In this document: piece by piece, positions 61,433-64,000 of the stretch
Layout: the number at the start of each line of letters is the position of its first letter
Numbering within the stretch: position 1 is the first letter of the stretch
Origin: Phytoactinopolyspora alkaliphila
GTDB taxonomy: Bacteria; Actinomycetota; Actinomycetes; Jiangellales; Jiangellaceae
Assembly: GCF_010550695.1 (NCBI RefSeq)
Contig: NZ_JAAGOB010000014.1
Coordinates: forward strand, 90,282-154,281
Direction: 5' to 3'
Length of the DNA: 64,000 nucleotides
Translations under genes and position numbers: made by a program
Notes under the pieces: model-generated
Database searches by the model: none
What the model saw: the letters and a program-made list of their open reading frames with translations, nothing else
Told to the model about the DNA's origin: nothing

Positions 61433-62182
61433 CGTGGCTCACCTTCAGTTCGTGTGCAAACAGGTAACAGCCCAAATAGCCTGGACACATTGATGGACGG
61501 CCCGGTGTAACAGGCCTCATCACGTGGAATTTGCCAAGACTGGAGGGCAGTTCGTGCTCCAGCCGGACAGATGTGAATACTTCACTGTTCGAGCATTCAT
61601 GAGCACTGGCGTGTGGCGTGTGCGGACCGAATATCGCATGTCGTCATCGCTTGGGCTCGGGGCGGAACAGTTGGCATTCCACTTTGCTTCGGCATTGTTG
61701 CGGAATGTACGCAATTGCGAACTCTCATGCCTAAAGCTGATCGCCAGTGAGCGGTACTTCAAGTGCTCTCTGATCAGACGCATGTGAGCCCATGTGTTGC
61801 CCAAAGACTATTCGCGGCGAAGGGTGGTCGCCAGGGGGCGAGTTCGACCAAAGACGCGTATATTCCTTCATGTCAAGGTATCTTTTGACGGAGAGATCTG
61901 TAAGTTCAGGATGATGAAGCTAGAATCGAAGCAGGGTTCTCCGGAGGTAGGGAGGTCGCGCTCGCGGCCCTTGCCTCAGGAGTACCAGATGTGGCTGCGC
62001 CCTGGCGATTATGGCGTCGGAACCGTCCTGCCCGGAAGGACGGTCCCCAATTTGGCCGATACGCACCATCGATCTGAGGACCAATGCTGGCCTTGGTCGA
62101 TGGGTGGCTTGTGGCAGCCAAAATCGTGGCGATACGGGCGGCGTCCTTAGTTTCGAGTGAAGTGATTGAGGTTCCTCTCTGG
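61433..62182. other. AT-rich stretch, no gene supported
   Basis: 750 bases with short frames on both strands, none with a recognisable family or good ribosome site. It separates two same-strand genes for cell-surface or natural-product glycan modification. Confidence 0.5.
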
Positions 62183-63439
62183 TTACATGCTGTCGATTAT
62201 CTCGATTGCCTTTCTTAGGCCGCTCTCATCTTCAACCATCAATTTCATTAGCCTTGCCCGTGATTCAAAGTTTCGATTAGTAGTAGCTTCGGTAATGGCG
62301 GTGGCGAGTCGTTCGGGAGTTAAGGCTCTCAGGGGCAGAGGTTCTGGTGACAGACCAAGAGTGCGCAGGCGCTCGGCGACAAATGGTTGCTCAGCCATTG
62401 CTGGGCATGTGACTTGCGGACGCCCGCTTAATAGTGCTGCCCCGGCGCTGCCCATTCCCCCATGATGGACGATAGCGTCCATTTTTGGAAAGAGCCAATC
62501 GAATGGTACGTCATCGGCGTAGAAGATATCGTTTGTAGTCTGACTTGTGGCTATTCCGCCCCACCCCGCGACGACGACAGCGCGTACGTTGGCGATCTGT
62601 ATCGCGTGCTCGATAAGTCGGCCGAGCCCGGCTGCATCGGTTCCAACAAGGCTGCCGAATCCGATGTAGACTGGCGGCCGTCGGGTATAGATGAAGTCTA
62701 ATAATTGGGCTTGGGGTCGCCATTTCTCTGGAGCTGGCAAGGGCCAGAAGCCGGTAGTATGGACGGCCCTGGGGTAGTCTGGACATGACGGCAAGAGGTG
62801 TTTGCTGAACGCCTGAAGGACTGTTAATTGGGACCCATCCCTGCGGCGCATGGGAGCGTTAGTTCGCTGACTTGGTGTCTTGAACAACGACGTATGCCAC
62901 GGTCTGCTGTTTCCAGTGAGGACTCGATACCACGCATATGTTGCCCAATATGAGGCTCTATTTAATGCTTTCGGTACATTGCGCATCAACATGGCGTTTG
63001 GAAATGCCTTGGTCGGCACCCAAGCAGGCTGAAGGCATACAGATATTGATGGTACGCCCAGGTACTCTGCCAGCTCGTGACCAGGCAGGCTGGGGAGGCT
63101 TACGATGAGGTCGGGCTTAAGATTTGATGCCTCGTAGATGCCCTGTCGGACACGTGCCATAAGTGGCCTAAATCTTTGAATCACCTGGATAGCTAGCCAC
63201 TTACCCCGCAGGCCTCGGTAATTTGTCTCGAACGCCGATTGAAAGATGCTGTCATCTTTCAGGTCTTGCCATTCGTCATGTAGAGGAAAGAGCTCAATAT
63301 CATACGTTGTCGATAAGTTGCGAAATGAGGCAGGTGCGCAGAGAATGGGCTTATGGCCGGCTAGGCTCAGCTCTCGTGCTAGAGCGACGAACGGCTGGGT
63401 GTCACCGCGACTGCCGTATGTGATGAGGAGAATCTTCAT
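62183..63439 (-). CDS. GT1 family (UGT/GT28-like) glycosyltransferase
   Basis: 418 residues beginning KILLITYGSRGDTQPFVALA, the sterol-glucosyltransferase/vancomycin-type N-terminal motif, with AEYLGVPSISVCLQPAWVPT and the C-terminal donor-binding block PVYIGFGSLVGTD and DAIVHHGGMGSAGAALLSGR then PQVTCPAMAEQPFVAERL. It transfers a nucleotide-activated sugar to a lipid, sterol-like or natural-product acceptor. The next minus-strand gene is the pyruvyl-transferase-like one. AT content is elevated. Confidence 0.9.
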   Translation of the reverse strand: MKILLITYGSRGDTQPFVALARELSLAGHKPILCAPASFRNLSTTYDIELFPLHDEWQDLKDDSIFQSAFETNYRGLRGKWLAIQVIQRFRPLMARVRQGIYEASNLKPDLIVSLPSLPGHELAEYLGVPSISVCLQPAWVPTKAFPNAMLMRNVPKALNRASYWATYAWYRVLTGNSRPWHTSLFKTPSQRTNAPMRRRDGSQLTVLQAFSKHLLPSCPDYPRAVHTTGFWPLPAPEKWRPQAQLLDFIYTRRPPVYIGFGSLVGTDAAGLGRLIEHAIQIANVRAVVVAGWGGIATSQTTNDIFYADDVPFDWLFPKMDAIVHHGGMGSAGAALLSGRPQVTCPAMAEQPFVAERLRTLGLSPEPLPLRALTPERLATAITEATTNRNFESRARLMKLMVEDESGLRKAIEIIDSM

Positions 63440-63730
63440 TTGCTTTCCGCCTAATCTTCAATTTGCCGGACGGTACTTTGGCATGGTGGCGGGTTGCACA
63501 CGTGCGATCATGTTCGTCAATTTGGAATGACCTTGCAAGGGGGCGAATTTTTTGGGTGTTCATTAGAGTGATGAACCCGGCTTTAATGAGACGAGAGGTC
63601 GCGGTCAGGCATTGCGGCGACAGAAGTGGCCACCTTGGTAAGCCCTGCGGACGCGATATCTTGATAAGCGACGCAGATAGCTGCGTCTCCTTTCGATAGG
63701 GAATTGTGCTCATCGATCGGCGGTGCCAAT

Positions 63731-64000
63731 GTGCAAACTGTTGTAGTGACTGGTGCCGGGGGTGGTTTGGGGCGGGCGATGGCTCATCGGCTACTTGCCG
63801 ATGGCTACGTATGCGTGTTGGCCGGGAGGTCAGTTGCTGCGTTGAAAGCCACAGTGGAGAGTGCAGGTGTTGGTGGTGATCGGGCGGTGGTGGTGGAGTG
63901 TGACATCCGCTCTGCACAGGACCGGGACCGGCTGATCGACACCGCAGCCGAACACGGTCAACTGTTCGCGCTGGTCAACAACGCCGGCATCGCCCGCATG
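63731..64000 (+). CDS. Short-chain dehydrogenase/reductase, 3' part beyond the window
   Basis: From GTG 63731 the frame is open to the window edge (90 codons): the NAD(P) motif TGAGGGLGRAMAHRLLADGY at the N-terminus and ALVNNAGIARM at the cut end are classical SDR landmarks. The catalytic Ser and Tyr-x-x-x-Lys lie outside. Codon bias returns to high GC, indicating the end of the AT-rich segment. Start choice is by position only; GGCGG lies just upstream. Confidence 0.85.
   Translation, partial: MQTVVVTGAGGGLGRAMAHRLLADGYVCVLAGRSVAALKATVESAGVGGDRAVVVECDIRSAQDRDRLIDTAAEHGQLFALVNNAGIARM

Noticed and set aside
1..64000. CRISPR arrays, complete insertion sequences or rRNA genes
   Set aside because: No regularly spaced repeats, no intact transposase with terminal repeats and no rRNA-like sequence were seen on reading the window.

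Overview
The window looks like chromosomal DNA from a high-GC, free-living actinomycete. Signs are the strong G/C third-position bias, Tat-dependent and lipoprotein exports, PucR, WYL, IclR and ECF42-type regulators, F420-type LLM oxidoreductases and many GTG starts. Genus cannot be fixed from sequence alone; a Jiangella-like actinomycete is only a guess. Several decayed genes (1-1.7 kb, 24-24.8 kb, 36.6-37 kb, 42.6-44 kb, 48.3-48.4 kb, 49.8-50.5 kb, 59.8-60 kb) suggest an accessory region under gene loss and rearrangement. From about 51.7 kb the base composition is visibly more AT-rich, which suggests more recent acquisition.

1-1.7 kb holds three broken gene remnants. 1.7-24.8 kb is one large catabolic block made of five transcription units. 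These are two Gfo/Idh-like proteins (minus); DUF4838 plus DUF2264 proteins (plus); a six-gene minus unit of DppB-DppC-DppDF-fusion-SBP, a Gfo/Idh dehydrogenase and an SGNH hydrolase; a four-gene minus unit of beta-propeller lactonase, uronate-dehydrogenase-like NAD epimerase, aldose-epimerase-like protein and creatininase-like amidohydrolase; and a plus unit of class III aminotransferase, SMP-30 lactonase, RidA and a broken MlrC-type M81 hydrolase. Every promoter region in this block carries a copy of one 15-bp palindrome, ACYTAGGWCCTARGT, and no DNA-binding regulator is encoded inside the block. I read it as a regulon for uptake and oxidation of a uronic-acid-like, probably N-containing glycoside; the substrate is inferred.

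25-28.5 kb has a small membrane-anchored protein, an XRE-cupin regulator divergent from a thioredoxin-reductase-like flavoprotein with a perfect operator palindrome between them, an LLM oxidoreductase and an unpaired PIN toxin. 28.5-36.6 kb is a second catabolic locus: NCS1 permease, flavin reductase and amidase (minus), facing PucR regulator, DUF1989 protein, Old Yellow Enzyme and CE4 deacetylase/cyclic-imidase-like protein (plus). The set fits import and hydrolysis of a cyclic imide or related N-heterocycle.

36.6-48.1 kb is a mixture of small enzymes and regulators: a GNAT remnant, alpha/beta hydrolase, YCII protein, winged-helix protein, HEPN-like protein, imine-reductase pseudogene, WYL regulator, two VOC proteins, and an ECF42 sigma/DGPF module flanked by two DHFR-like reductases. 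48.2-51.7 kb has an IclR regulator, remnants of a methyltransferase and a hydrolase, an AraC-like protein lacking its HTH, and a small HTH/membrane-protein pair behind a strong hairpin. 52-59.5 kb carries a DHA2-type MFS pump, an FAD oxidoreductase and an SBP-DppB-DppC importer without its own ATPases. 59.5-64 kb has a transposase remnant, a polysaccharide pyruvyl transferase-like protein, a GT1 glycosyltransferase and the start of an SDR gene cut by the window edge.
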